From assembly GCF_037392515.1 (NCBI RefSeq), contig NC_090280.1, forward strand, positions 74,140,504 to 74,204,503: DNA of 64,000 nt, in the 5' to 3' direction. Position numbers and translations under genes: made by a program. How positions within the stretch are numbered: the first letter of the stretch is position 1; each line of letters begins with the position of its first letter. This DNA is from Haliotis asinina (lineage: Eukaryota; Mollusca; Gastropoda; Lepetellida; Haliotidae). Below are positions 33,800 through 45,602 of this stretch, one piece after another. The notes beneath the pieces were generated by a model. It saw only the letters and a list, made by a program, of their open reading frames with translations, was not told the DNA's origin and did no database searches.

Positions 33800-35555
33800 G
33801 TAAGAATATACGCGACCTCAAAGACATCCGTGTCCATTAATTCTAAGATAGGTAGTTTCTGAAAAGTTAACTTTCCCATTCGAGCAAACATAATCAAAAC
33901 ATAGAAAAATACTCCACTGTCACAGGTGATAGTGGTTAGAAGAGTCTGCTTAAATCAACCTCATTTGTCAAAACAATTCGTGTAAAAGTTTTCTTTTAGG
34001 TACATATTCTTTTCAGGAGACACGAGTGTTCTATAGGATTTTGATAGTTTGAGAGTTTCCTTTGACGTATATGTACTTTTTAGGAGACATCGGGTATGTA
34101 ATAGAATCCGATAGTTTGAAAATTTCTTGACGCATCTGTGCTTTTCAGGACACGACCCGTTTAAAGGACATGAGTTAGGTGGAAAGTCAAACGTACATCA
34201 GTTTTGATATATCTTGTAACTCATTTCTGCTTCTCTGTCATACATTTCTACAAAATAATTAAAGAGCCTAAGGTATTTATCCGCAACCTGACTGCCTTAA
34301 AATGTACGTTCTGTGTATACCATAGTTCTGTCATCTAAAACATATGTATCTACATCCCAAATTCATACTCTGCATTTGCAGTTCACTTTACAACAATGTC
34401 CACGACTTCTACTCTTGTTTAAAAATATATCCCACACAGTAAAATGCACGATTGGTTATTTTTTTTCACTTTTATGTGTGTACCCGGATGAATAGGCATT
34501 ACTCTTGTTTATCACAAGCATAAAGACAAGCATTAAGCGCATAATAATTTGAATTGATGTTCGTATGCTTTCGGGCATACCTCATGCGAAGGGTATACAC
34601 AGGAATGAGGGATCCTTTGAGATCGAATAGAACCTTATGAATACCGCCATATTATGTTGTTTTCACCAATTATTCCCACTGAATCAATGTTACTTTAAAA
34701 GTGGCAAAATTGTATTAGATCGTTAGATAGAACCTGTAAAACTGCGAAGATAAATCTGTCGAAAATTGTGAAACATGAAACAAACAAATGAATAAATAAG
34801 TAAATAAATAAAAAAGAGAGTAAGGAATAGAAAAAAGAAAAGAAATGATTTCCAGAAGTTACGTTGGAAATGACGTTATTCTCCTTTGAGTATCAAAGCT
34901 GACGAGTATCGACACCCTTTCTACAATCACTTCAGAAGATTCACTTGTTTCACAACAATGCCTCATTGACGTCGTTTTACACCAATAAATATTACGCGCT
35001 TTTTGTGAAATTCCAGCAGATAAATATTTGCCTTGTTCAAGGAAGTGTTCCCTTGTAAACCGAAGCTGCAAATATTGTGCTATGAAACTACTTTTCAGTG
35101 CATCTAAACACAACACAATGGAAGTGCTAAAAGCCGCCCCAAGCACGTCAACACTTGGGCGGTAGTTTCAACACCATAGTTCATAGAAGGTATAGTTCCT
35201 TCATTAACCCGTGAAAATAATTGCAAATTATCACGTATCTATTGATTAATCATCGAGAAGCCCTCGTGCTAGCAAATGAACACTTGTAAGGAACTATTGT
35301 CACTCGGGTAGAATGACACCGTCGCTCACGCCTACTTGGAACATGGCCCTCAGTGAGTTTACACAGTATATAGGATTTATTTTCCAACTATTTTGTACAT
35401 ATAACGGGAAACGCAGTTTGTGATTGACGAGAATATGGTAGCTGCTCATTGCAATTTAGGATAGAATGCCGCCTATAAGTCAGGATAGTTTTCCCCTGAC
35501 GGGTTAGAGAAAGGGCCTGATAGTCTGAGGTCAAGCGGTGACCATACAACGTTGT
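33800..35555 (+). other. start of intron 1 of gene 2, nothing recognised
   Basis: AT-rich unique sequence. A short A-rich (aaat)n stretch lies at about 34785-34815. I recognise no exon or repeat family. Confidence 0.55.
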
Positions 35556-35559
35556 CTTT

Positions 35560-35640
35560 CTGTTACATCACTGGTTTGTCTGGTCCAAACTCAAATATGT
35601 GAGCTATAATCCTATCTGGAATAGTGTGAGCTGTCCCAGT
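35560..35640 (+). mobile_element. very diverged family B remnant
   Basis: Only atcactggtttgtctggtcc, aaactc and ctggaatagtgtgagc are recognisable in the right order. Confidence 0.4.
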
Positions 35641-36867
35641 AATCAACAGTTCCATGATTGGTTTCAGTGCGTCCCTAAGTTTGATCGAAATCCGTCTATA
35701 GATCGGTCTGGCGGTTGAACTTTTAATTTTCTAATGTGATGCATATTTGAATGTAAAAGAACGTATTGACTCTTGCCGATCAATGTTCCTGCTAAGCGAT
35801 AGAAAAAATTATTAAGAAGAATGTAATACTGTATCTCACCAAATGTTTTTGATATCATAAACTTTCGCCCATAATATTCATCCTCTTCAGTATGTGTTCA
35901 CTCTCTCTTGACACAATACAATATACACGTATTACGTGAGTGGGCAAATGAGGATTGCAGATAATTCCCACAGAATCGTCACAAACTAAAACAATGTATA
36001 GAATTACAAATTTACAATTTTTGAATCTGAAGAAATGTGAATATCGCGCCACGAACGTCCAAAATCGATACAAAATCATTTCTTCGTTTGCATAAATGTT
36101 ACAGATTTACAGAGACAAGAATCTTTATTTGAGTCAATAACTGTGTCTTATCCAGCGGCTATAGACAATAACCCCTACCCTGCATAAAAGGTCATTTATC
36201 CACGAGATTTACTTAAGGGGAATCGTGTAAATATCAATCCATAACGAGGTTTTGTGATATACAACGCATGTATCCCTTAACAAAAGCTCAGGAAAAATAT
36301 GTCGGTGTATTTTTAGCTCAAACTGGTCTTATAAACAAGTGCATCAATGTCCAAATCCCTTACAATAACGACGTGACCTGAAATTGAAACGTCAGTGCTA
36401 GTGAGTAACAAGTCTAGATTATCGTTCAAAGAGTTTCCACTGAGACTAAAACGCAAAATAGTGATGAAAAGTTATATATCGATCACTCAAAAGTGATGCC
36501 ACCAGATTAGTGTGCGAAGTAGTTTATAAATTTACCTTGTCAGACGGGCTAACCATGCTTGAAAGTTACGAGCCTACAAAGTAATTCACTAGCCCCAAAT
36601 TTGTATGTAGAAACTAGGCAAAGGATCACAAAAAGTTAAAATACCGTCATTTATCAGGTCACAGGTTTACATAATTTAAAAGTGATTTATAGCTTAACAA
36701 GTCAGACAGAGAGCTCTATTAAAAATGACCCCATGAAAGTTTAATAGCCAGTCTGATCAGTGACATGGAGATGTACTGGCCCGACTGGATTTTTACTAGC
36801 TACGGGCAAACGGGCACTGGATGCACTAAATATTTATGATAACTGAAAACATCCGTCTTCATTTGCC

Positions 36868-36932
36868 GCGAACGCCGCCATATGCATGTATGGAAAATTG
36901 TTGAGTGCAGCTTAAAACAAAACTTACTCACC
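36868..36932 (+). mobile_element. SINE tail remnant
   Basis: cgaacgccgccatatgcatg, gttgagtgcagcttaaaaca and ttactcaccc correspond to the end of family B. The rest is missing. Confidence 0.5.
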
Positions 36933-39629
36933 CGTTCGACTCCCACAGTTGTCACAAGTGAGTAGTGTGTGCTTGTCGCTTCCAATACGTAAGAGGAGCC
37001 TGGTGAGTGGTTGTTTTTGTCTACTTCAGGATTTGACTCACCACATGGTTTCATGGTATTCCTTCATAAAAACGACACAAACCTTCACAAAACCGTAGTG
37101 AATTTGTGCTAAAACCTTCACGTTATATGAATCCCTCCAAATAAACTGTTTCTGAAGAACTATAAAAGCGTAAGGACGCCAGGTGTTATCAAAGATGGCT
37201 GTCTTGTGCACTACAGAAGCTCACTATATTTACATGCAAAGGCAATTCAAGTAATAACGCGAATACACGTAAACATCGTTGAACTGGCACTGCCCAAGTA
37301 TGATTATTAGTCTCCCATGGACAGTTGTGAATGCTAAACCAAGGTCTTGAATTTTGTATCTTTGTTTACACAGGTTTGTGTTAGTGTCGTTAAATTACGG
37401 CTAACTTCCATAATCAAGGATGCAATATATCTTAAGGCAAACTTTCATGCGTTCCACACTGCCGTATAGTCATAGTGGCTTAAACAGATGTGAAAATGAC
37501 GTAAATGGAAGCAAAACTGATGCCCTTTGCAAATTGTAATGTCCATTGCTGCTTGTCATCCTGGAACTAATACCGATGTGGAATACCATTCTGTCGATGT
37601 AAATGTGTTCTTGCGAACATACGTGGACAGTTTGACGTCCATGCCAATATCTGAGAGTGAATTTAGTTTCATTACAGGATAACGTTACATGGTTATTCAT
37701 GATCATGTTCAATCCATAAACATTCTAAGGAGACACCTTAAGAGTTGAAATATTCCGTACTTGATTACGGATGCAAAGCACACATGGCCTGTCAGTTATA
37801 TAAGCAATTTATGTACTTTTCAATGAAAATCATTTTTAAATAGGTTCTGAAACTCACTGAAGTATTTGTTAGGAACAAAACCCCTTAAACACTCTCTTTT
37901 AAATGACATTCAGTACTGATGAACGTTTGAGCAATTCAGAAGTTGTCGTTCTTGAACCTTGACATCACTTCCGGGCCGTTATAGGAGACATTCAAATTTG
38001 TCATTTGGGACAGAATAAGATCGATTCGTTTTATCCGTGTTCTTTTAATGATCAAAGGTTATCTCACTATGTGGTGTTCAGAGTCAAAGCTTCTGATGCT
38101 TTTGAGACCACAATAAATTATTAATATAAATATTCCGTATTTGTATTGGCGTGTCCTATTGTAATTTTGGAGGAAAGTACAGACTGAAAGTCCGCCATTG
38201 GAAAGTCTTCAATAATAAATTAAATGCGAGTTCATAATCAACATAATCAATCAAAAAGGGTTTGCTGCGTTTGAAGATGAAACATATTCCTTTTGAATTA
38301 TTTCAGACACGATCGTTTTCATTGATAGAATATTTCAAATTTTAGTGCCTTTGGATATTCATTGTTATGTCTGTGAGATGACTAGGGGACAAAGCCAACA
38401 AACCATTTGAGAGACAAGAAGATAGTCTTTATATTCTTCAGGATTTCCACATATATGTTACCGTTTTTTGTCTAACGTCTAACATGAAAGTCTTCGAAAT
38501 TGTGCATTCAAAAATTATCCATACCTTTACATTGGTAATAAACATTAAATGTCATATGGTATACAGAACTATATGAATATACGTACGCATAACATTTTAA
38601 TACTTATACACTTATAACTTAAATGTATGTCCATTTTATCATTTCCGATGTTGCACGAAATAGTATTGGCTTAGCTGCTTTAGAATAATATTCTTTCCTC
38701 AGTGGGGTGGGGGATGGGTTGGTGGTGTCCATTTGTTTAAAAATAAGCAGCTATATTTGACACATTTGGAAGAATATTCTTTTCATTTAAACATGAACAC
38801 AAACATCTTTCTGGTAACAAGCCTTCATTTTAAGAAGTTATTCTTATTTTTTAGAAGCAAACAGTGCAGTATGAAGTTAAAGGCGAGCATAATCGAATGT
38901 GTCTAATAAACCACCCTTAGTGAAGATGTAATCGCACCCCCAACGCAACTATAAATTATATGATCATGAAAACATAATAAACACGCCGAAAAAATGGAAA
39001 AAACGAGCTTTGATATGGTCTGGTTTTATTTTCGGTAACATTTCTATTATCCCATGTTGATGTCTTAAGTCAAAGAAGACATAATTTATACGATACGCTA
39101 AATTTCGTTCCGGCAAGAATTTGAATGGGACCAACCTTTCACATGTACTTCCGTGATGGCCTCGTTCGTAGTGGTTATATCCAGCTTAAAGGGAAGATGG
39201 CGTGTTGACTTGTCAACAGGTTTAGTTTATTACTTCCGTTTCAATAATGCCAAGACTGACGGAATTAGCGATGCAGTTGCGCATTTTGGGTCACTTGTGT
39301 CAAGCTGGTCAGGACATGTGTCGCTCCGCTCTGACATTCTCCTTCATCCACACGAAATTAGTGTCTTTCTGTCTTTTCTATTTAATTTTTTGTTTCACTT
39401 TAACAGTACTATTTGTCAATCGTGCCCAGCTAAAACAAGGAAGCCTTAACGTTACTTGTAGTTCTTTAATGTAAATTATGTGAGTATCATGTGATGAGGG
39501 CATGAGGAATGGGATGGGGATGTTGGGAAAAGATGCGTATCCTTCTCTGGTATCACAGTGTGTTTTCTACGCCCTATGTAATCTATCTCAGCAAAAAAAG
39601 CAACCTGTTTTTTCAGGCGTTTTGAACTA
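36933..39629 (+). other. intron 1 of gene 2, nothing recognised
   Basis: No exon-like similarity to SLC6 and no recognised repeat; AT-rich. Confidence 0.5.
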
Positions 39630-40751
39630 CACTCACGTGCAAAAGAAACGTCCCCATGTATATAATTCTCTCTCAAACAGCAGTCACAAACACAATACGT
39701 ATGTTCAAGATTTTCTATCAGTAAGAAACTATATTTTACAATTTGGTAGGCTATTATAGATGTTATAATTATGTAGATGTTTGTAGACTACGTTTACAAA
39801 TGACGGTTAATCGCTCGGTTTTCGTGCATATGCCAACACGCAGCATAATAAGTTCCAAAAGACAGGAAAATCTGTAGTAATGCATGTGACCACCTCCGGC
39901 GTTAAGGCATGCCTCGACACACCGTCGTACAGAGTGAACGTGTAGTCTGATCACGTGATCTGGCACCTGTAGCCTTTGACCCTGCAGGACCTGAATTAAC
40001 GCATTCCTGGTCAACGGAGGAACGCTCAGACACGTACCTAACCTCTAGGTCTGTTAAAATATCATTTGTTAAAAAACTCTACAGCAATTTCCTTGATTCT
40101 ACTGACGAACATTCCAATCTACGACGTAATTGTTGATGCATCAACGTCATGCCCTTGAACGTTCGGTAGGCACGGATACCATGTGCACGAAGACGTCTGC
40201 TAACTGTCCATCTGCTGATTCGATGCCCCAGACGTTTTGTCGACGTTTCACAGTTGCAAATCTGTTCCTCAGACGAAGCACCCGTCAACGGTGGTCTTTC
40301 TAGGGGATGGTGACGTTGGGTCATCCACTCCTTGGCTTGTCTGCTGTCCTGGCAGTTTGTCTCAAGCGTGTGACCAGTCTTCCAACTGTTCGTGTTGCGA
40401 AGCCCATGATTCTTGCAACATGAGAGTTCGTGGCTCCCACCTCCAGCATAACAACTGCTCCCTCTCTTTGCTCTGAGGTTAATCGAGGAATGTTTTGTTG
40501 GTCATACGGATGTAAGTGATGACAGAGCGCAGTTTAACTCGCGTTTTATACGGGTACTTTTCTTCACATGCGGGACCTTTTGGCACTCAAATCATTTTTA
40601 CAGCTTAAGACATGTACCAGGTGCTTTTCCTTCACATATAATGTTAATGTGTGTTTGGGAGATTACACCCAACCATAATTCACGTATATGGCCACATAGA
40701 CATCAGTTATAATAATTTATATTTTTGGGACCTTTCTGTTGCACGTGAGTG
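39630..40751 (-). mobile_element. Tc1/mariner-type transposon with intact ends and an internal deletion
   Basis: The terminal inverted repeats start cactcacgtgcaa at 39630 and, on the other strand, at 40751. They match over about 26 bases with few differences, and each end is flanked by TA (39628-39629 and 40752-40753), the target duplication of this superfamily. On the minus strand the order is: PRLTSEQREGAVVMLEVGAT and HVARIMGFATRTVGRL (helix-turn-helix, about 40490-40340); then RISRWTVSRRLRAHGI (about 40215-40165); then VRRCVEACLNAGGGH (about 39930-39890), the typical transposase C-terminus. The catalytic DDE core between the last two is missing, so the element is non-autonomous. A stop after KPRSG and frame changes add to this. 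Confidence 0.88.
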
Positions 40752-40808
40752 TAGAAGATTATAATTATAATAACTACTGGTCAAAAGATACTGACTTAGG
40801 CTTGCCAG

Positions 40809-40955
40809 CTGAGTGAGTGAGCCAGTGAGTTAAACTAAGTGCCGCTTTCATCAATATGACGACGAGGGACACCAGAAATACTCTTCACACATTGTACTCT
40901 TGTGGGAATCGAACATGAGTTTCAACTTCACGAGCGAACCACAAGGCTACCACAC
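40809..40955 (-). mobile_element. tRNA-derived SINE, family A, minus orientation
   Basis: On the + strand it reads gagtgagtgagccagtgagt, aagtgccgctttcatcaat, gggacaccagaaatactctt, gggaatcgaacatgagt (B box) and accacaaggctaccacacg (A box). Full length but diverged. Confidence 0.85.
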
Positions 40956-41142
40956 GTATTCTCTGCCAGTTGAAAAACTTGGAAAATTTAAAAATGTTTA
41001 AATTCAGTTATGTCTTGTACTTGGGCCGACCTAATCCCAGTGCATATACCCTGGGTCATAACGGTTATCTTAAAAAATGTAACCCCCAACACTTTCCCAA
41101 CCCCTCCCCCAAACACTCACACAAACATAACACACACACCCA

Positions 41143-41164
41143 CGCACACACACACACACACACT
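41143..41164. repeat. (CA)n microsatellite
   Basis: About ten uninterrupted CA units preceded by C-rich, imperfect cacacaccc sequence. Confidence 0.9.
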
Positions 41165-41299
41165 ATTAATAATACACTATATTATTGCTTACTAAACCAG
41201 ATGTCTATATGATTTTACAAGTGATCGCCAGATTGACTTCAATCAGCTGTCCCCGTTAATCAGAAAGAAAAACTTCAAGTCAGACAGGTGTAGATTTAA

Positions 41300-41765
41300 C
41301 ATACACTACCGAATTGTGATTTTTTCGACTGAGGAATACAGTGGGGACTGACTTTGTGCATCCTCAAACATCAAGACATGCCTTGAACTGGCGAGAGTCC
41401 GAGGCGTATATGCCTCTGCTGGCTGCCATACGTGGATTGGCAGGATATTAAGTTGTCTTGTGTGTCGCCAGATATGACCCCAAAGTTGTCCCATCCGTCT
41501 AATATTGACAGAACGTGACGGTCAGGGCAACACGGGTAAGATCCTGGACTATTCGGGCAGTATGGGGTTTGCCATTGTTCTGAATAAACGATTGTGGTAG
41601 TGTCAAGAAATGGAGAGACAACTGGCTGCAGGTTGTTATCCCTGGGACGTTAACATTCCCACAGACAATAGAGCCTGTATGTCTGGCGAGGCGGTATTTC
41701 CGGTACAGAGCTGGTTCCCGGCCCCCTTTGCGAACGCCAACTTTTGATATGCGATACGGGCTCAA
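41300..41765 (-). pseudogene. Tc1-like transposase relic, catalytic part
   Basis: On the minus strand, NNLQPVVSPFL (about 41625-41590) is followed in another frame by FIQNNGKPHTARIVQDL (about 41590-41540), matching the QDNARPHTAR motif of the second catalytic Asp. In this copy the Asp reads Asn. Downstream GQLWGHIWRHTRQ (about 41490-41450) resembles the HLWDxLGRxVR block after the third acidic residue. Frameshifts separate the blocks. Confidence 0.65.
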
Positions 41766-41880
41766 CCTGCTTCCGGTACCAGAGTTCCGGCGACAAACAT
41801 ATACTTAAGAACCAGTTCTGGTTTCAGAATGCGCGACCGCCAAATATGACTTTAGTAGACGGGACCAAGTGTACAACCAT
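41690..41880 (+). repeat. dispersed repeat, partner at 6755-6940
   Basis: It shares gatatgcga, gcttccggtaccag and gcgcgaccgccaaatatgac in the same order with the reverse complement of the 6.8 kb copy. It partly overlaps the Tc1 relic, so it may be part of a larger mobile unit. Confidence 0.6.
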
Positions 41881-42725
41881 GACCCTATTCGAAAAGGCAT
41901 GCACAACGTTGTTTGTCATCGGAAGTGCTAATGTCTGTGACGTACTTACAGACCCAATTGTATCCTTGAGTAGTCATGCAATGGCTCCCTACTTTGCGTA
42001 GTTCAGGACGACCGACGTCTTTATCATCGATGAGGACGGATCGAGGATATTCTGTTATGCGGTCTGTGCATTCGTGAAGCACATAATCCTTTACACAGGT
42101 TGTGTGTGTGTGATGCTGCGTTCCAGTCTAAACACTTCATGGCCTGTACCTTGTGCATAGAGCTTGGTGTTCCTGAAGTCCTGCTTGTACTATGGACTCG
42201 CATAGCCCAATCGGCGCTGCTCCAAGATTCCCTGGCCTTGTGATTTATTTCCTTCTTTGTACTTTCATGTTAGACAATCATCAAAAGTGTAAGCAACGTG
42301 TATCCATTGTCAGATGATTTTGGGTGTGTTTGGTAAATCGTTTTCAACCTGAATGTTGATTCTGAGGTAATAAAGTTAAAATGTAACATATTTCTTAGGA
42401 TCGGCGATTTAGGTTTATTAGGTAGCGTTTCTAACATATTCCAGTTGAACCTTTGAACAAACTGACCCTGAAGAAGGTACATGATAAGTATTTACTGTCT
42501 CTCTTTCGCCTGAAACGAAATATATTTTCTTCTTTGTCAAGTCATGTAAATGCTTTGAAGTTGTCTACAACGGATACCATCTTTACAATGTGTTTGTTAT
42601 ATTGTTGCTTAACATCTCAAACCGCAATATTTCAGTTGCATTACGTACGGTGCTTTGTGCTTGACTCAAGACTTCATGGCATTCCCCTGTGTATCTCCAA
42701 AACCCCTCTCTCATAACTTTCCAAC
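41881..42725 (+). other. intron 1 of gene 2, nothing recognised
   Basis: No clear feature. The region just before 42730 may be the unrecognisable upstream part of the LINE remnant. Confidence 0.45.
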
Positions 42726-42729
42726 AATA

Positions 42730-42890
42730 ATTCTAATCTGCGCTGTGTACCAAAGTGAAACCCCAAATCATCTGGTTACAAGCCATACCAGAACATGGCA
42801 TGGAATTCCCTGCCTGATGAGGTCCAACCCTGAAAAGCTAAGTTATCTAACACCTTTCTCTTCAGAAATGGCGGTGTAATGAACTATATA
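42730..42890 (+). pseudogene. LINE reverse transcriptase, 3-prime end remnant
   Basis: The reading AWNSLPDEVQP-stop-KAKL followed by SNTFLFRNGGV matches the conserved end of many non-LTR retrotransposon polymerases (xWNSLPxxV...FKxxLKTFLF). One stop codon is inside. No upstream polymerase domain is recognisable, which fits a 5-prime truncated insertion. Confidence 0.55.
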
Positions 42891-43539
42891 ATGAACATTA
42901 ATGCTTTAGTCATAGTTACCATTACGAACGTAACTGGTTTGAAGTTTGGCGCTAAATTAACGGACATAATTATTTTTAAGACCATTATACCCTGTGACTG
43001 ATATAATGAACAACGGCTCCAGTCAGCGAGGCACCATGTCACACAAAGAACCACGTCACCGAGCCAGCGATGGCGGATATCATTCGAATGTGACTATACT
43101 TGTCAAATGTGTGTCATGAAAATAGACAATTCAACATGTTTTTAGAAGTTTATTAACTGGCTCAGACTATGAAGAGAGACGTATGACCCAGTTCATGATG
43201 AACGATCATACACGTGTATTACGTGTTGGAAGATCGATCAAATCGATACCTCACTATTCAGTCAAAGAATATATGCTGTAAATACCCAACCCGTTTTAAA
43301 ACACAACACGTTAGCTACTCTAACGCTGAAAATGTACATGTATGTTCAGGAAGTCAGCTTTTAAAACGCGTTATGCTGACAGCAATGTTCATGTATGACA
43401 GCAACTGTTGAACATGAGTGTTGCATTATGACGTTGGTCGTAGACATGTGGAGAACAGTTCCAGGTATGTCCGTCAGTGAAGCAAATGATGGCCTCCCAT
43501 TCAATTCTGTTTCTTGACTGGGACAGCAGTTCTAGCGTT
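42891..43539 (+). other. intron 1 of gene 2, nothing recognised
   Basis: No recognised feature. Confidence 0.5.
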
Positions 43540-43662
43540 CCCTCGTTAAGACAAAGACTCGTGTTCGATTGTCCACATGGGTATAATGTGTGAATCCCAT
43601 TTCTGGATTGATCTTGCTGGAATATTGTCAAAAGCGGCGTAAAAAATACTCACTCAGAGTAT
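43540..43662 (+). mobile_element. tRNA-derived SINE, family A, 5-prime truncated
   Basis: The B-box region is cgtgttcgattgtccacatg, then gtgtgaatcccatttctgg, cttgctggaatattgtcaaa, agcggcgtaaaaaatactca. Confidence 0.85.
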
Positions 43663-44478
43663 TTCGACTTGTACCATATGATTCAGGTGAGCACATAACC
43701 TGACTTAGCATGTGTTTGTAACGAATGTTCCTGATTGGCAAGACACCCACCCACAAGCACGGAAATACCTGGCACATCACTATTTGACATAAATAGTTGC
43801 ATAATTATGGTACACACTGTTCTGATCTACCCATCTATGTTTGCATAAGTTATAAACAAATTTTTATTCAAGCAGTTACACCCACTAAAACTAACCATTA
43901 AGTCTGCAAACACGTTTTACCATAATACTGATGCTATAAAATCTATTGAATACATGGTTGGTAAGTCGAATATAATAAAACCGTCTCAAACCCTTTATAT
44001 ATTTATTAAGGAATGAATGCACTCAGACGACTCTAAACGAAGCATTAATGGTAAAATTGCTTCAACGTTTCGGATCTTATTTTGATTTTAAGTTTGATTT
44101 TTCAATCCATTTCTTTTCAGTTTAAACATACTTTTATTCGTGAACCTCATTTTAGATTGGTGAACAAACTCAACAGCTTGTGTTAACATCTCTCTAGTCA
44201 TATTATACAAAATGAAAAGAAAGATGTGACGTCACCGAACTTGACTATTTGACTATTTGACTATGAATAATATACGTAATAATGTATGTTTCTTTTAGAA
44301 TCAATGGTTAAACGTGCATGCCTATTTTCTACAGATGTATTTATTTACAAATTGTTAAATTCTGATATACTTCCTTGTAGTACAATAGTGGCTAGCCATG
44401 TGTGGCTGCTTTGTGAACGTGCAGAAGAATAATATATTTTCACAGCTGTCATCAACCATGTGTTCTCATCTTGTGCAG
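43663..44478 (+). other. end of intron 1 of gene 2
   Basis: AT-rich; one CRE palindrome at 44227-44234, about 245 bases before exon 2. The acceptor is catcttgtgcag. Confidence 0.6.
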
Positions 44479-44613
44479 GTGCCTTTCTTATCCCCTACAT
44501 TGTGATGCTGATATTTGGCGGCCTACCTCTGTTCTACATGGAGCTGGCACTGGGACAGTTCCAGAGGTGTGGCTGTCTCACTGTGTGGAAAAGGATATGC
44601 CCTTGTTTCAAAG
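44479..44613 (+). CDS. SLC6 gene 2, second coding exon: TM1-TM2
   Basis: 135 bases, phase 1 at both ends; acceptor cttgtgcag, donor gtaagt. It encodes (G)[18 protein letters not shown] then [20 protein letters not shown] and ICPCFK. The segment [12 protein letters not shown] is one of the strongest SLC6 signatures. [11 protein letters not shown] matches human SERT GCISIWRKICP, pointing to the SERT branch rather than DAT. Three cysteines around the intracellular loop (RCGC, CPC) are more than in human SERT. The intron before it is 10.7 kb. Confidence 0.96.
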
Positions 44614-44886
44614 GTAAGTCTTGTATCCCGTTTTGACCTGCAGTAGTAACTGGTGGTGGTATTGGCATACAACCTGCGATACGATACATCACAATCCTAG
44701 ATTTTAGTCACAGCGAAGTAGTATTGCCTAGGTAGTATGCAATGAAGCTGCGATATGATAGAAACCCCGAGGCAAGGGCGGCGATACGATAATTCTAACA
44801 CCAACTATGAAACACCTTCAGATCAAATCGAAACCATTTCAAGTATTTCGTCAATTTCCGACAGGATATTTTCAATGTTCCTATTC

Positions 44887-45062
44887 ATGAGTGAGTGAGT
44901 GAGTGAGTTAGGTTTTACGCCGCTTTTCGCAATATTCCAGCAATATCACGGCGGGGGACACCAGAAAATGGGCTTCATACATTGTACCCATGTGGGGAAT
45001 CGAACCCGGGTCTTCGGCGTGACGAGCGAACCCCTTACCCACTACGCTACCCCACCGCCCCT
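44887..45062 (-). mobile_element. tRNA-derived SINE, family A, full-length reference copy
   Basis: On the + strand: (gagt)n, ggttttacgccgcttttcgc, aatattccagcaatatcacg, gcgggggacaccag, aatgggcttcatacattgta, tgtggggaatcgaacccggg (B box), cgtgacgagcgaacc, ccactacgctaccccaccgc (A box). Read on its own strand this is a tRNA-like head, a body, a gatattgctggaatattgc-type tail and an (actc)n end. It is the cleanest copy in the window and is inserted antisense 270 bases after exon 2. Confidence 0.95.
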
Positions 45063-45394
45063 CATATTCATGTGATAAATAAGTGTGTACACGGACTTTG
45101 TGAATGGTAATAAAATGCGAGCACTATGTTTGACACTGTTCTTGGCTTTATGAATTTCCGACAAAAAGGAAAGGGAAATTAAGTATGCGTATATCCTATT
45201 CAGACAAAAGTATATCTTTATTGACAGATATCGCGATTCGGCAACATTCAAAGAAAAACATCGACGTATCATAGCTCACTCGAAGTATCGTATGGGGATT
45301 TACGGCAATGTCAAAGATCGTGTAGATTCACTGTATCGACGGTCTATGGATCGATGCATCGATACGCATCGGTGAATCGTCACACCACTTTTAG

Positions 45395-45602
45395 TAACCC
45401 GGGTTAGAATTGGTCATCAGTAAACCATGCTTGTCGTAAGAGGGATAGGGTGGTCAGGCTCGCTGCCTCGGTTGACACATGTCACCGTATCCCAAATATG
45501 TACATAGATGGTCATGCCGTTGATCACTGAACTGTTTGATCCAAACTCGATTATTTGCCACACAGACAGAATATAGTTGAGTTCGGCGTTCATGAACACT
45601 CA
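45395..45602 (+). mobile_element. SINE-like family B, + orientation
   Basis: Runs from taacccgggttagaattggt via accatgcttgtcgtaagagg and ctcggttgacacatgtcacc to agaatatagttgagttcggc. The first 15 bases of the family are absent. Confidence 0.85.
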
